Assembly: GCA_010356995.1 (NCBI GenBank)
Contig: ML996691.1
Location: forward strand, 130,174-155,845
Direction: 5' to 3'
Source: Trichodelitschia bisporula
Taxonomy: Eukaryota; Ascomycota; Dothideomycetes; Phaeotrichales; Phaeotrichaceae
DNA length: 25,672 bases
Shown: positions 9,187 through 18,120 of the stretch, piece after piece
Position numbering within the stretch: the stretch's first letter is position 1
How the letters are laid out: each line of letters begins with the position of its first letter
The notes under the pieces: generated by a model
Seen by the model: the letters and a program-made list of their open reading frames with translations, nothing else
Databases searched by the model: none
What the model was told of the DNA's origin: nothing
Program-made: the position numbers and the translations under genes

Positions 9187-10580
9187 CTACCCAAGCAAGC
9201 TCTTTTCCCCCTCACCCTTCATCCGCCGAATCACCGCCCCTACCACTCGCACGCACATCGGGTCCACCCACCGATTCCACAAACCTGCCAGCCGATACAG
9301 CATGTAGAAAAACGTGGCAATGGCACATCCCATCTGCAACGGCGGTCCCCTTGCTAGATCCTTCGGATTACCCATCTCGTCGACCTGCGGTTTCATCGCG
9401 CTCGGCAGGTACACCATCCATGTTAAGAGCGTTTTGATCAACTGGTTGTGCAGCAGGTACACCGCGAAGCTGACCCGCCCCATGTAGTTGCACACGCTGG
9501 ACGTGAGTACGCGCCGCGCCGGTTCGCAGGTGAAGATACCGACGAGGATCATCGTCGCCCCAAGCGAGTCCCAGTGTCGCCGTAGGTCGGTCCCCTCGGG
9601 TGTTATGGCCGTCATTATGCGCTCCATGACTGCACTCCACGGCGCGTTGCCTGGCGCATCCTGGGGGTAGCCACAGATGAACATTCCGACAGCCATCAGA
9701 ATCGGTGGGAGAACAGCCATAAAGCCGTGGACTCGCGGCGGTATCTTTCCGCTCGAAGCTGCAATGTCGGCGAGAAACATGCCTGCGGTGATGTTCATCA
9801 TCATGAGTGCTATTAGATCTGATTAGCTTCCGCTAGAGCCATCGGCAACCAACATACCATTGTGAGACAGCCACCCATACACCCACATCACCACCAATAC
9901 CATGCGCCGTGCCCGCGGCGCCACAAGGACCGTCGCAAACAGCACAATATACACCACCATGCTGCCCTTCAAGAACAGCGACAGCGTCCACTGCGTCCCA
10001 TCATAGTTCTCCTCCCATGCCCCCGTCCACAACCCGACCTGCGCCTTAACCAGACTAACCACTGCCTCAACCACACTGCCACTCGGCCCGCGATACCCCT
10101 GCCGAATCCACGTCGAGTCCACATGCTGTGTCATCTGGTACGCCCCGACATTCGCCAGCAACCAGGAAAGGAGCAATGCGCACGCCGACGGCAACAACAG
10201 GCGTCCGGACCGCGCGAGCGCCGACTGCGCAACCGAGTGGAAAGCCGAGTCGATGTCCCCGGCGTATGACTTCGACAGCGGCCCGAGAGCATTGACGTAG
10301 CCTGTGATCAGGAAGAAGAAGGCGACGGCCATGCGTCCGCCGACGCAGAGCCGCAGGAACGGCAGCTGGAAGAGTAGAGGCGCATCGGTTGGTGATGCGG
10401 CGGGGGCGTGAAGATGTGGCACGAAGGATGTGCAGAGATGGCCGGTTACGACGATAAAGGAGGCGATCCCACGGAGGCCCTGGCCGGTTAGCTGGATGAA
10501 GCATTACAACGGCATGGGCTACGAACGTCTATCCAGTTCGCACCTCGCACGACGGGTGCGCGTGTCTCTGATACTGACAT
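9187..10580 (-). CDS. Acyltransferase 3 family membrane protein
   Basis: Three exons (10580-10527, 10479-9858, 9809-9187) with introns of 47 nt (donor GTTCGT, acceptor GGCCAG) and 48 nt (donor GTATGT, acceptor AATAG) give 432 residues. The first splice restores the family hallmark WIDGLRGIASFIVVTGHL, where the His is the candidate catalytic base. Further along are GGRMAVAFFFLITGYV and YMGRVSFAVYLLHNQLIK, typical of the AT3/OafA fold with about ten membrane segments. Members transfer acetyl or other acyl groups to sugars or small molecules at a membrane. In fungi they occur singly and in secondary-metabolite loci, and no cluster is seen around this one. The substrate is unknown. The start at 10580 gives only 16 residues before the DGLRG motif, as is normal for the family. 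Confidence 0.87.
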
Positions 10581-13072
10581 GGTCGTTGCTCGATACGTCC
10601 GTCTACTGTTCTCCAACCTCGATGGGAGCCCAGACGATAATCCACCAGCATGGACTCGTCTGAAAAGGTCAACTCCACTCATGCAAGGAGGTACTCGAGA
10701 GCAGCTCACCATATACGGAGCAAGCCAAGCACCTCCTACGCCCAGATTGCAGATAAGATATAAAAAGACCGTCGAGCCCAGCCCGATCGTCACCGGGAGT
10801 GATGTGTAAATGTGAAAATCCGCCCTAAGCATTCCGCCCTCCAACCCCTCAGTCCCGTGTCCCACTGCGACGCCGTCTCGGCTCTCCCCATCGCGCCCAG
10901 TCGTAGCCAATTGCGCCCCATTTCCCACAACATCCGGAACCCGGCACACTCACCGTTAACAGAGACGCGCGGCCATAGCGAGAGAAGCACCAATGCGCCA
11001 TCAGTTCGCGCCCAGACGGGCATTGGAATAGCCCACATCCCCCGCGTCAGTAGCCCCATCAGGGTTCATCGCTCGCCCGCATCTCGCATCTTGGCGGTGA
11101 TACGTCCAACGGTTCAGGTGCGACATCAGACCAACGTTGTCGAAGCGGAGCCCACTCGCCAAACTCTGGGCTGCTGGGCGTCCATCGCCCTCATAATTAA
11201 GATCTCGGCCAATGGGGCCGCCCTTGCATTGTGTGCCTCTGTCTAGGGCGGTGGGTTCGGCGCATACTCCCTTGCTGCGAGATGGGGGAGGCGGATGCGA
11301 GGTGAAGTCGTTGTACCCCCGGCCCCGCATACGGTACGCAACGCAACGTAATGCGATCAAGCCACTACCGCCCGCTGTGCCAGCCGCCGGCTCCATCTCC
11401 GCCGTCGTGCGCAGCCAGCCGGCGCGGCAACGCTCTTGGCTCCTGGGCAGATGCAACGCCGTTCAATCGTGCGATTCAGGCACCGCACACGTAGACGCGC
11501 AAACCTCAAACCGCGCAAGAGCGGTACAAGTGGATTGAAACGGCCGGGATATCCCCCCTCACCCCCACTCCGGCACCCCATATCCTCCGTCACCCGAGAC
11601 CATCCCCGATGAGCCTTGGTCGTCTTGGATTCTGGCATCAGATAAAGCCTTGAGCTGTTTCCTTTTATTTGCCCAAGCATAGCAATGTCCCTTCATCAAG
11701 CCCAAATATGCTCGCCTTGGCCACTGGAGCAGTTCACGCCTTGAAAGGGAACATCTTATCTCTTGGTAACGGTGGGAGATAAAGTCACCCTCGCAGCCCA
11801 TCGGGGCCTTGCAATCTCCGCCGTGCGCACTCACCACGATCTCACTCGACGCCGTCGATGTTCAAAGCTCTAGTTCATATCATAGTGTGGCTTAGGCGTA
11901 GATCGGCGTTTGTACTGCAAACAGCGAGCTGACGTAGACGAGAAGATCAAGGCTTGACGACAGATGTCGGACGTTGCTAGTTCAGACGGTAGTCTAAGGC
12001 TGCTGACGCGGCCTACGGAACTCAGCCTCGCCGGATTCACGCCTCCCGCGCCGGTGGCGGGAGCGAAGCGGCTTGATACAAGCTCAAGCCCGCGATGCTG
12101 CGCGTTTTTAGTATCCTCAGTGGCTGGTGTCTACGAAACATCGTTGACGTCCAAGCGTGTTTGGTGTTTGGTACAAACACTCCGATTAAAGACTGCCAGG
12201 CCAGATCCCAACCGGGAGCCGGGTAGATAGCCCAGGCACGTCCATTGAGCGCAGGCCGCGTCGAGCCCTGTTTCGCAGTGAGGGAGTTGCCAGGCTAGGA
12301 TATTGATATCGGGCCGTCAGGGTCATTTGGAGTGCTCGGCGGCAGTCCAGAATGATCTATGATAGGAGGGTCTCCGGTCGTATGTCCAGATATGTCGAAT
12401 AGCAATCAAGGGCACGGCTGGTTCCTACTGTGGCTTTAGAAGCGAGTCGCAATGCAAACGAAACAGAAGTCGAGGCTTCGTTGGTCAACCAGGTTGGTAG
12501 GATGCAGTACAGCCGCGGTGATATTGTGGTGCCGAATCGATTTCAGCCCAGTACCATAAGCACGACGCGTGTAGCGCCTACGTGGTACAGGTCCGCATAT
12601 GGCCAATATACAACGGATACAGATCGCAACAGCGTCTGATTGACTTGGGCTTCATCCGTTGTCTTCACCATAACCTCTTCCCCAACAGCCCGCACCAGGC
12701 GAACGCATCGATGAAAAGCAGACCATCAAAAATTATGCCAGTGAGGCCCCCGAAGGAGACTCATACCAACACCTCTCCACGCTGTGCAATGCAGGAGGTC
12801 CTGGCAAGCTTCCGCATTCTTGAGCGCGGATAGCTCCAACAAGGTAAGTATGAAGAAAAGAAGAAGAGGAGGAGGGAGGGGAGTGGGCGGTATTTATACC
12901 CGAGGGTGGTGGTCAGAGCTTTGAACTTCGGAAAAACGGCGGATTTGTTCCGAGGGGAGGGCGCGTCCAAGCGCGTCCTACGGGTGGGCCAAGGCCGTGC
13001 TTTGTGCTTGCTTGCTTGCTTCGCGACGGCTTCGAGTGCAAATCCGTCTGTCCGACGACACGGCATTGAGGA
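10581..13072. other. Long gene-poor stretch
   Basis: About 2.5 kb in which I can support no gene. Open frames of 60-150 codons on both strands overlap, carry no recognised domain, and do not link through good splice sites. No terminal repeats, transposase or reverse transcriptase motifs were seen. Near the right end are a (GCTT)4 tract (13006-13021) and a duplicated GCGCGTCC (around 12961 and 12971). Confidence 0.5.
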
Positions 13073-13156
13073 GCCCCAATGGCTCAGGGGTAGAGCGTCG
13101 CACTAGTATTCCAGCAGTCTATGCGAAGGTCCGTCGTTCAAATCGGCGTTGGGGCA
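13073..13156 (+). tRNA. tRNA-Thr(AGU) with a 12-nt intron
   Basis: The acceptor stem GCCCCAA pairs with TTGGGGC and A13156 is the discriminator. The D-arm is GGCTCAGGGGTAGAGC, the anticodon stem TCGCA/TGCGA, and the T-arm CGTCG-TTCAAAT-CGGCG. The loop reads CT-AGT-A and is interrupted after position 37 by 12 nt (13109-13120). Removing it gives the standard loop CTAGTAA and a 72-nt body. The anticodon is at 13105-13107. TTTTT at 13176-13180 can terminate Pol III transcription. Confidence 0.92.
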
Positions 13157-13483
13157 TCGCGCATCGCGCATTGTCTTTTTGCACCTTTACTCACTGCTCC
13201 ACTATGTCAGAGACAGCAGACGTCGGCTAATCTGAAGTTTGTGCGCTGGAGATGATCTTTTTGCTTCCCGTTTATGGGAGCTTCGGTGAACAGTAAGCAG
13301 GTTCAGTAAATGTCATAGAGTTCAATGTTCATTCAAAGGCATCGGCCTAAAGCCGGTCTCCCTAGCCGAACATGGCGGTATCATCACCCATATGCTCCCA
13401 AAAGCAGTTCCCACGCTTCCAATCATTTTCCTCCCATAACTCCACGCAACGCCCAAAATGCCATCCCCTCAACCCCCACCACC
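13157..13483. other. Spacer between tRNA-Thr and the CFEM gene
   Basis: Includes a short GCATCGC/GCATCGCGCATT repeat just after the tRNA and the 3' flank of the CFEM gene. No gene seen. Confidence 0.5.
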
Positions 13484-14378
13484 TCACCTCTCCGCACTCC
13501 TCACCGACATCCCCCGATCCGGCGTCCAAAGCGTGGTAACCGGACTCGCAGCCCAAGTCTGCAACTCGGCAGGCTCGTCCCTGCCCGCCGGCACCTCCGC
13601 CGGCGGCCTCGCATACGGCACCGGCCAGACACCCTGCGCCCTTCCATCCCACGCCGGATCCCGCCCATCCCATCCCCCTCCGTCCGCGCCCTTCCAAGTA
13701 CTCCCCGCGCCCCCGCTCTCCATCTGCGTCAGCGGCACCGCACTCCCCGGCCGCCGCCATGCCTTGAGTTCCTCGATTTCGCGCCGTAGACGCCGCATGC
13801 TGGACCGGCGGTGGAGGAGCATGCCTGCCACCAGAAGGAGGGCGAGGCCGACGACGCCGGCTGCGATGCCGATGGTGAGTTTTGTGGATTGGGGGAGGCC
13901 GTGCGCGTGTTCGGGGAGGGGGGTGGAGGAGGAGGTGGTGGTGTTGGAGGAGTGGGTTGGTGTTGTTGAGTTGCTGTCCAAGGGACACTGGAGGGTATCT
14001 AGTGTGATGGTTTTGTTGGCTTCCTGGCAGAAGCCGGCGAAGTAGTGAAGCGCGCCTGGAGCGGTTAGATACGCGTGCGATATGGGAGGGGAGGGGAGCG
14101 TACCGATGCGGTCGTTTGGCGAGCATGAATTCGGCAAGCAGCACGATATGCCGTTTATCAGCGCTGTGTCAGAGCAGAGACACAACACATCGGTTGGATT
14201 GCACGCGCTGATAAACACGGCATTGTTCACACATCCGGCCTTGCCTATTAGCCAACATCCCCTCAAATTACTCAAGGAGCATACATACAGCACACTGCGG
14301 CAAACCATTCAGTCCCGGCCCATCACCCAGCGCAAAAGCCGCACAAAGCAGCGCAACTACGATAGATAAAAGCACCAT
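13484..14378 (-). CDS. CFEM-domain single-pass membrane protein
   Basis: Three exons (14378-14289, 14239-14104, 14055-13484) with introns of 49 nt (donor GTATGT, acceptor GGCAAG) and 48 nt (donor GTACGC, acceptor CTCCAG) give 265 residues. Residues 1-17 form a signal peptide (MVLLSIVVALLCAAFAL). The CFEM domain spans about 26-86 with cysteines at 29, 33, 43, 50, 52, 63/64, 69 and 85. Asp47 (CNPTD) lies in the usual pre-Cys position that binds haem iron in Candida CFEM proteins. A Ser/Thr-rich linker follows (about 104-122), then a membrane helix (135-156, IGIAAGVVGLALLLVAGMLL) and a basic cytosolic tail. Topology predicts an extracellular CFEM domain. CFEM proteins act in haem or iron uptake, adhesion or host interaction, and which applies here is unknown. 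Confidence 0.87.
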
Positions 14379-15089
14379 TCTCCGTCGAAACTGTCACGGA
14401 CAAAATGCGCAGGAAGAAGGAGATGATCTAACCTGCCTCTTCCCACCGGTCAACTTCCCCCGCTGGGCCCCGCCTACATTTAACCAGCGCAACGAGCTGA
14501 AAACGCAGCATCAGCCTCAATCTCCCCGTCAAACCCAGCATCACTGTGGCTCACCATATCCAACCCCAGCCAAGCAACGCTACATCCGTACTCCGCCTCA
14601 AATAGCAGCCTCCCATCGTGGCAACTCCACCGCACCATGCTCCCTCCCCGTTCAGCATCTGCACCTCCCCCTCACCAGCGCGCCCGGGCACCGGTTCCGA
14701 GACTTGAGGCCACCCCGCGCATGACCAATCGGTGTGGCGAGACAAGCTTGCCTCTGCATCCGTCCAGCAGCACACTCGGGCCCGCCGGTGGGATTGGCGG
14801 TACGGTCCGGCGAGCCCGTTGACACATGCCTACGGCGTGGCCTCATTGGCCTGATGTTTGATGGCGAACGCCCGACGGTGTGGGGGGGCGTTCAGCCGCA
14901 GTCACGTGAAAGGCTTGGTTGGTGAGCGTCACCGCTGGGGACTGCGAAGGCCGTGTGGCGGGAACGGCGGGGGTAGAGGTCGGGGGCCAAGGAAGCAAAA
15001 GATGAATCATCGCCGGCCAGATGATGATCGTGGGGTTGGTGTGATGTTAACATAGAGGGTTGGGGCAAAAGGGCAAAAAATTATCAGGA
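14379..15089. other. Intergenic stretch with a TCACGTGA palindrome
   Basis: No supported gene. It holds the upstream region of the CFEM gene and the 3' flank of tRNA-Ile. An E-box palindrome lies at 14902-14909 and an A6 run at 15075-15080 (the tRNA-Ile terminator on the minus strand). Confidence 0.5.
14902..14909. promoter_or_regulatory. TCACGTGA E-box palindrome
   Basis: A perfect 8-bp palindrome of the type bound by fungal bHLH factors such as Cbf1-like proteins. It lies 524 nt upstream of the CFEM gene start, so the target gene is uncertain. Confidence 0.3.
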
Positions 15090-15178
15090 TGGTCAATACG
15101 GGGGTCGAACCCGCGACCTTGGCGTATACATGAAGGTTCATATTAGCACCACGCTCTAACCAACTGAGCTAATCGACC
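15090..15178 (-). tRNA. tRNA-Ile(AAU) with a 15-nt intron
   Basis: Read on the minus strand, GGTCGAT pairs with ATTGACC (one G-U) and A is the discriminator at 15090. The D-arm is AGCTCAGTTGGTTAGAGC, the anticodon stem TGGTG/CGCCA, and the T-arm GCGGG-TTCGACC-CCCGT. The loop CT-AAT-A is interrupted after position 37 by 15 nt (15140-15126). Splicing restores CTAATAA and a 74-nt tRNA. The anticodon is at 15144-15142. Six T on the minus strand (15080-15075) end transcription. Confidence 0.93.
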
Positions 15179-15487
15179 TGATTTGATGTGAAGAACAACC
15201 ATTGCTTTGTAAATCTTGTGTTTGCAAAGCAGTAAACGCGCGAGATGTCGCGCCGAGGCTGGTGTGCCGATCGTAACTGTCGAAGCCCCCCGAGGAACTC
15301 GTAGCCGCTGACTCCGCACTAAACGCGGGGGAGGAAAGCGACGACTTTCCCGGAGGGCCCTTAGTCCCAAGTCCGCATGCGCCTCGCGGCAATCGCGTCT
15401 AAAACATCGGGATTAGCCGCCAAAATCTCCACCCTCACAACCTCAACACCACCCCCCACACCTTTCCCCACCACCCTCTCACACACA
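15179..15487. other. Divergent region between tRNA-Ile and the uL11m gene
   Basis: Upstream regions of both genes. From 15377 the sequence is open in frame with uL11m, giving 37 extra codons rich in Ser/Thr/Pro. A pyrimidine/CA-rich leader directly precedes the chosen ATG. Confidence 0.5.
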
Positions 15488-16116
15488 ATGGCCAAGCGCG
15501 CCCTCGCAACCGACGTAATCGTCAAGCTCCTCGTCGGCGCAGGCCAGGCCTCGCCCTCGCCGCCCGTCGGCCCTGCACTCGGTAGCAAAGGCGTCAAGAC
15601 CATGGACTTCTGTAAGGTGCGCTTCACACGCTACGGCCCAATTGCCCGCTACGCTCGCGGGCTCGCTGTGCTCGTTCGCCTCGCTCTCTCGGCTCGCTAA
15701 CGCTCGCCCAGGAATTCAACGCCCGCACCGCAAACTACATAACCGGCACACCTATCCCCGCGCGCATCACAGTCCGGCCAGACCGAAGCTTCACCTTCGA
15801 GCTGCGCACGCCCCCGACCGCAACTCTCCTCTTCGCCGCCGCCAACGTCAACGTGGTCAAGAACAAAGTGCGCGGGGCGGGGAATGTGCCCGGTCCGAAA
15901 GCGAACACCGAGAATGCGTCCGGCAAGGCCACGGGGGCGGGCGTGCAGGTCGGAAATGCTTTGAAGGGGACGGTGGGGACGGTGAGCTTGAAGCATGTGT
16001 ATGAGATTGCGCGGATTAAACAGAGTGAGACACGGCTTGCGGGGTTGAGTCTGGAGGGGATGTGTAAGAGTGTTGTGGCGCAGGCGGCGAGTATTGGGGT
16101 TGTGGTTGTGCCGTAG
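15488..16116 (+). CDS. Mitochondrial large-subunit ribosomal protein uL11m
   Basis: Two exons, 15488-15616 and 15712-16116, with a 95-nt intron (donor GTGCGC, a CTAAC branch site, acceptor GCCCAG) give 177 residues. The N-terminal domain shows [34 protein letters not shown] and, after the splice, EFNARTANY. The C-terminal rRNA-binding domain carries [18 protein letters not shown] and [18 protein letters not shown]. uL11m forms the stalk base of the mitoribosome. It resembles yeast Mrpl19 and bacterial L11, and the short N-terminus distinguishes it from cytosolic uL11. The ATG at 15488 fits the family start; an in-frame ATG at 15377 would add a basic, hydroxylated 37-residue stretch that could be a targeting presequence. 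Confidence 0.93.
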
Positions 16117-16342
16117 GGGGGTGGGGAGAGGGATGGGCGTGTTGTATTATAGCATTGGGCTGGAGTTAAGGCCTTAAATGAGGCTATGAGGGCATTGGGT
16201 ACAAAATTACGAGCTAGCACGGCTGGTTTTCTTCTTCATCTTCCGTTCAACTCCTGTAAATGGCTATGTATGCCCAAAATCGTACACAGTAAGTTCCTCA
16301 TATGTATGTCTCCAAATCAACCCTAACGCCCCAGATGCCCCA

Positions 16343-17458
16343 TCACGAAAGCAACCCCGCCACCCCACCTCCGAGCTCCTGTGTCGACCGCGCCGCCGCC
16401 GGCCTCTCTCCCGCCGGCTTCCCTCTCGTTCGTCCGCCATCTTTACCTCCAGCCGCCTTCCCCGACCGCCTCCCACTCGGCGCCGTATTACTCCTACTCA
16501 ACCCCGGCGGCGGCACCGGCACCCCCCCCTCAGGCTGGACATTGAAATCGCTAACCACGCGCGCCAGGCTCACGCTATACCCGCCAAACCACTCGCTCCA
16601 ACTCGAGCCCGTGCGCTTAATATCTGACCCACATTAGCACCCACCCATCAAAACTCAACCCCCAAACCACTTACCGCTCCGCGCCGTAACTCCCGCACTC
16701 TCCCTCCGCGACTCGAGATACCCCCGCGCGACACGCTGCGCCGAACGTATCCCCCGCTGCACAGCTTGCAAGTCCGTGTCGTCCACGCCCTCGGGGATGG
16801 GGATGCGATACCGCCCGCTGACGACGACGGCGCGTTCTTTGCCTGCGCCACGCCCGCGGGGTATTTCTTCTACCTCGTCCTCTTCCACGTCCTCGGCCCG
16901 GCCCGCATCTGCCCGCGCGCTCAGGCCTTCCAATTCGCCCTTCGCGACCGCGAGCTCCGTCTCCACGCGCGCCAACTCGCCAGTTTCGCCCTCATCCCCA
17001 TCCTTTGCATTCTCCTTATCACTCCCCTCCTTCTCCCCCTCGCCCTCCTCAGTGCGCTGCCGCCGCAACCGGCGCCTCGCGCCCTTGCTCGGCTTGTCGG
17101 CCGGCTTGTCGGGGGGAGGTGCAGGCCGCGAGGCCAATTCACGGACCCGTGCTTCCAGGCCCTGGACGCGGGCTTTGAGGGCGACGAGTTCGAGGGTTGT
17201 GGGGTCGTTGGAGGGGGGGAGGTCGGTTGGGGGTGTACGGTCTGAAGGGAGCTTTTTGGGGCGGGAGCGGCGGCGGGAGGTTGAGGGCCTAGGGTCGGGA
17301 GAGGCTTTAGGTTCTTTTGGCTCGGTGGTGGGTTTGGTGGCTTCTTGAGGTGGAGGAGGAGGGGGAGGAGCGGTGGTTGTGGTTGCGGAGGCGAGTTTAC
17401 GCGGCTTGCGCTTGGGTGCTTCCTTTGGCTGTGGGGTCGATTGGGGTGTCATGGTCAT
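16343..17458 (-). CDS. Conserved-looking protein with coiled coil, function unknown
   Basis: Two exons, 17458-16675 and 16623-16343, with a 51-nt intron (donor GTAAGT, branch GCTAAT, acceptor GGTCAG) give 354 residues. Residues 1-85 are a basic, Pro/Thr/Lys-rich disordered region with a Pro7 run. A leucine-heptad coiled coil (LELVALKARVQGLEARVREL) spans about 88-109. A charged RRRLRRQR/Glu-Lys stretch, a second helical segment (162-184) and an acidic patch follow. The most ordered part is SGRYRIPIPEGVDDTDLQAV to ARGYLESRR, followed after the splice by SSWSEWFGGYSVSLARVVSD. The tail is disordered and Gly/Arg-rich. I recognise no named family. The basic stretches would fit a nuclear protein, but this is inference. 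The start at 17458 has a good CCAAAATG context; an in-frame ATG exists at 17566. Confidence 0.75.
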
Positions 17459-17529
17459 TTTGGTGGGTTGGCGGTGCTGGTGAGGCTGAATGTTGGATGG
17501 GGAGGAGGAGAGGTGAAGTCCATGGGGCG

Positions 17530-17537
17530 TGACGTCA
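17530..17537. promoter_or_regulatory. CRE palindrome TGACGTCA
   Basis: A perfect 8-bp CRE (bZIP/ATF-CREB site) 72 nt upstream of the start of the 354-aa coiled-coil gene. A full palindrome this close to a start is suggestive of ATF/CREB-type control. Confidence 0.4.
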
Positions 17538-18120
17538 TGGGTTGGGATGCGGGTATGACGGGCCAATGTGTGGCAACCGGAAGCAAGTTTCGCTTACTGG
17601 GGTTGTACTACAAGATATCATAGTAAACAGTTGCTTGCGTGCCGATGCTGGGCGTTTTGATGGTGTGGATTTGGGGACTTCGTTTTGGCATTGGGGGTTT
17701 CGTGATAGACGGGAACTATCGTGTAAGGCTGAATTCGACGGCCCGCCTAGCGTGAGGACTTAATTCTCACGTCTGGAGTACCAACGCATCTCGAGTACAA
17801 ACCGGCGAATGAGAACCGACAGGTGCCTTCGACGACCAAAGGCGGGCTGGCATCGCCTCTCTGCGCATGAAATAGACATCACAGTAGCAGTGGGCAAATG
17901 TCCATTCTACTCTCCCAACGCCCGCTCCCAATCCCATCAGTACAACTTCATATCCAGCCCAAAAACCTGGGACCAGTGTCCCTCTAATGTACAGGCCTTG
18001 CTGCTATCCACACAGAACGCCATCGTGATCGTAGAAGTCCACCGCTCAAACCTGCCCAAGGGATGTGTACAATCTCCACCCTCCCGCCAACCCAAACGCC
18101 CATACTCTGAGAAACAGCTC
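17538..18120. other. Intergenic stretch, no supported gene
   Basis: Contains the upstream region of the coiled-coil gene and the 3' flank of the FKBP-STIMATE gene. Opposed open frames (17809-18195 plus, 17937-18155 minus) have no domain. Confidence 0.5.

Noticed and set aside
11001-11837. Several 90-150 codon frames in the gene-poor gap
   Set aside because: Overlapping on both strands without domain or intron signals.
13362-14144. A 260-codon minus-strand frame overlapping the CFEM gene
   Set aside because: It overlaps the CFEM exons in another phase and has His/Arg/Pro and then Gly-rich composition with no domain.
15377-15487. An upstream in-frame ATG for uL11m
   Set aside because: The family normally starts just before the KLLVGAG strand and the ATG at 15488 has a good leader. 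The longer form could still be a presequence, so it is noted but not chosen.
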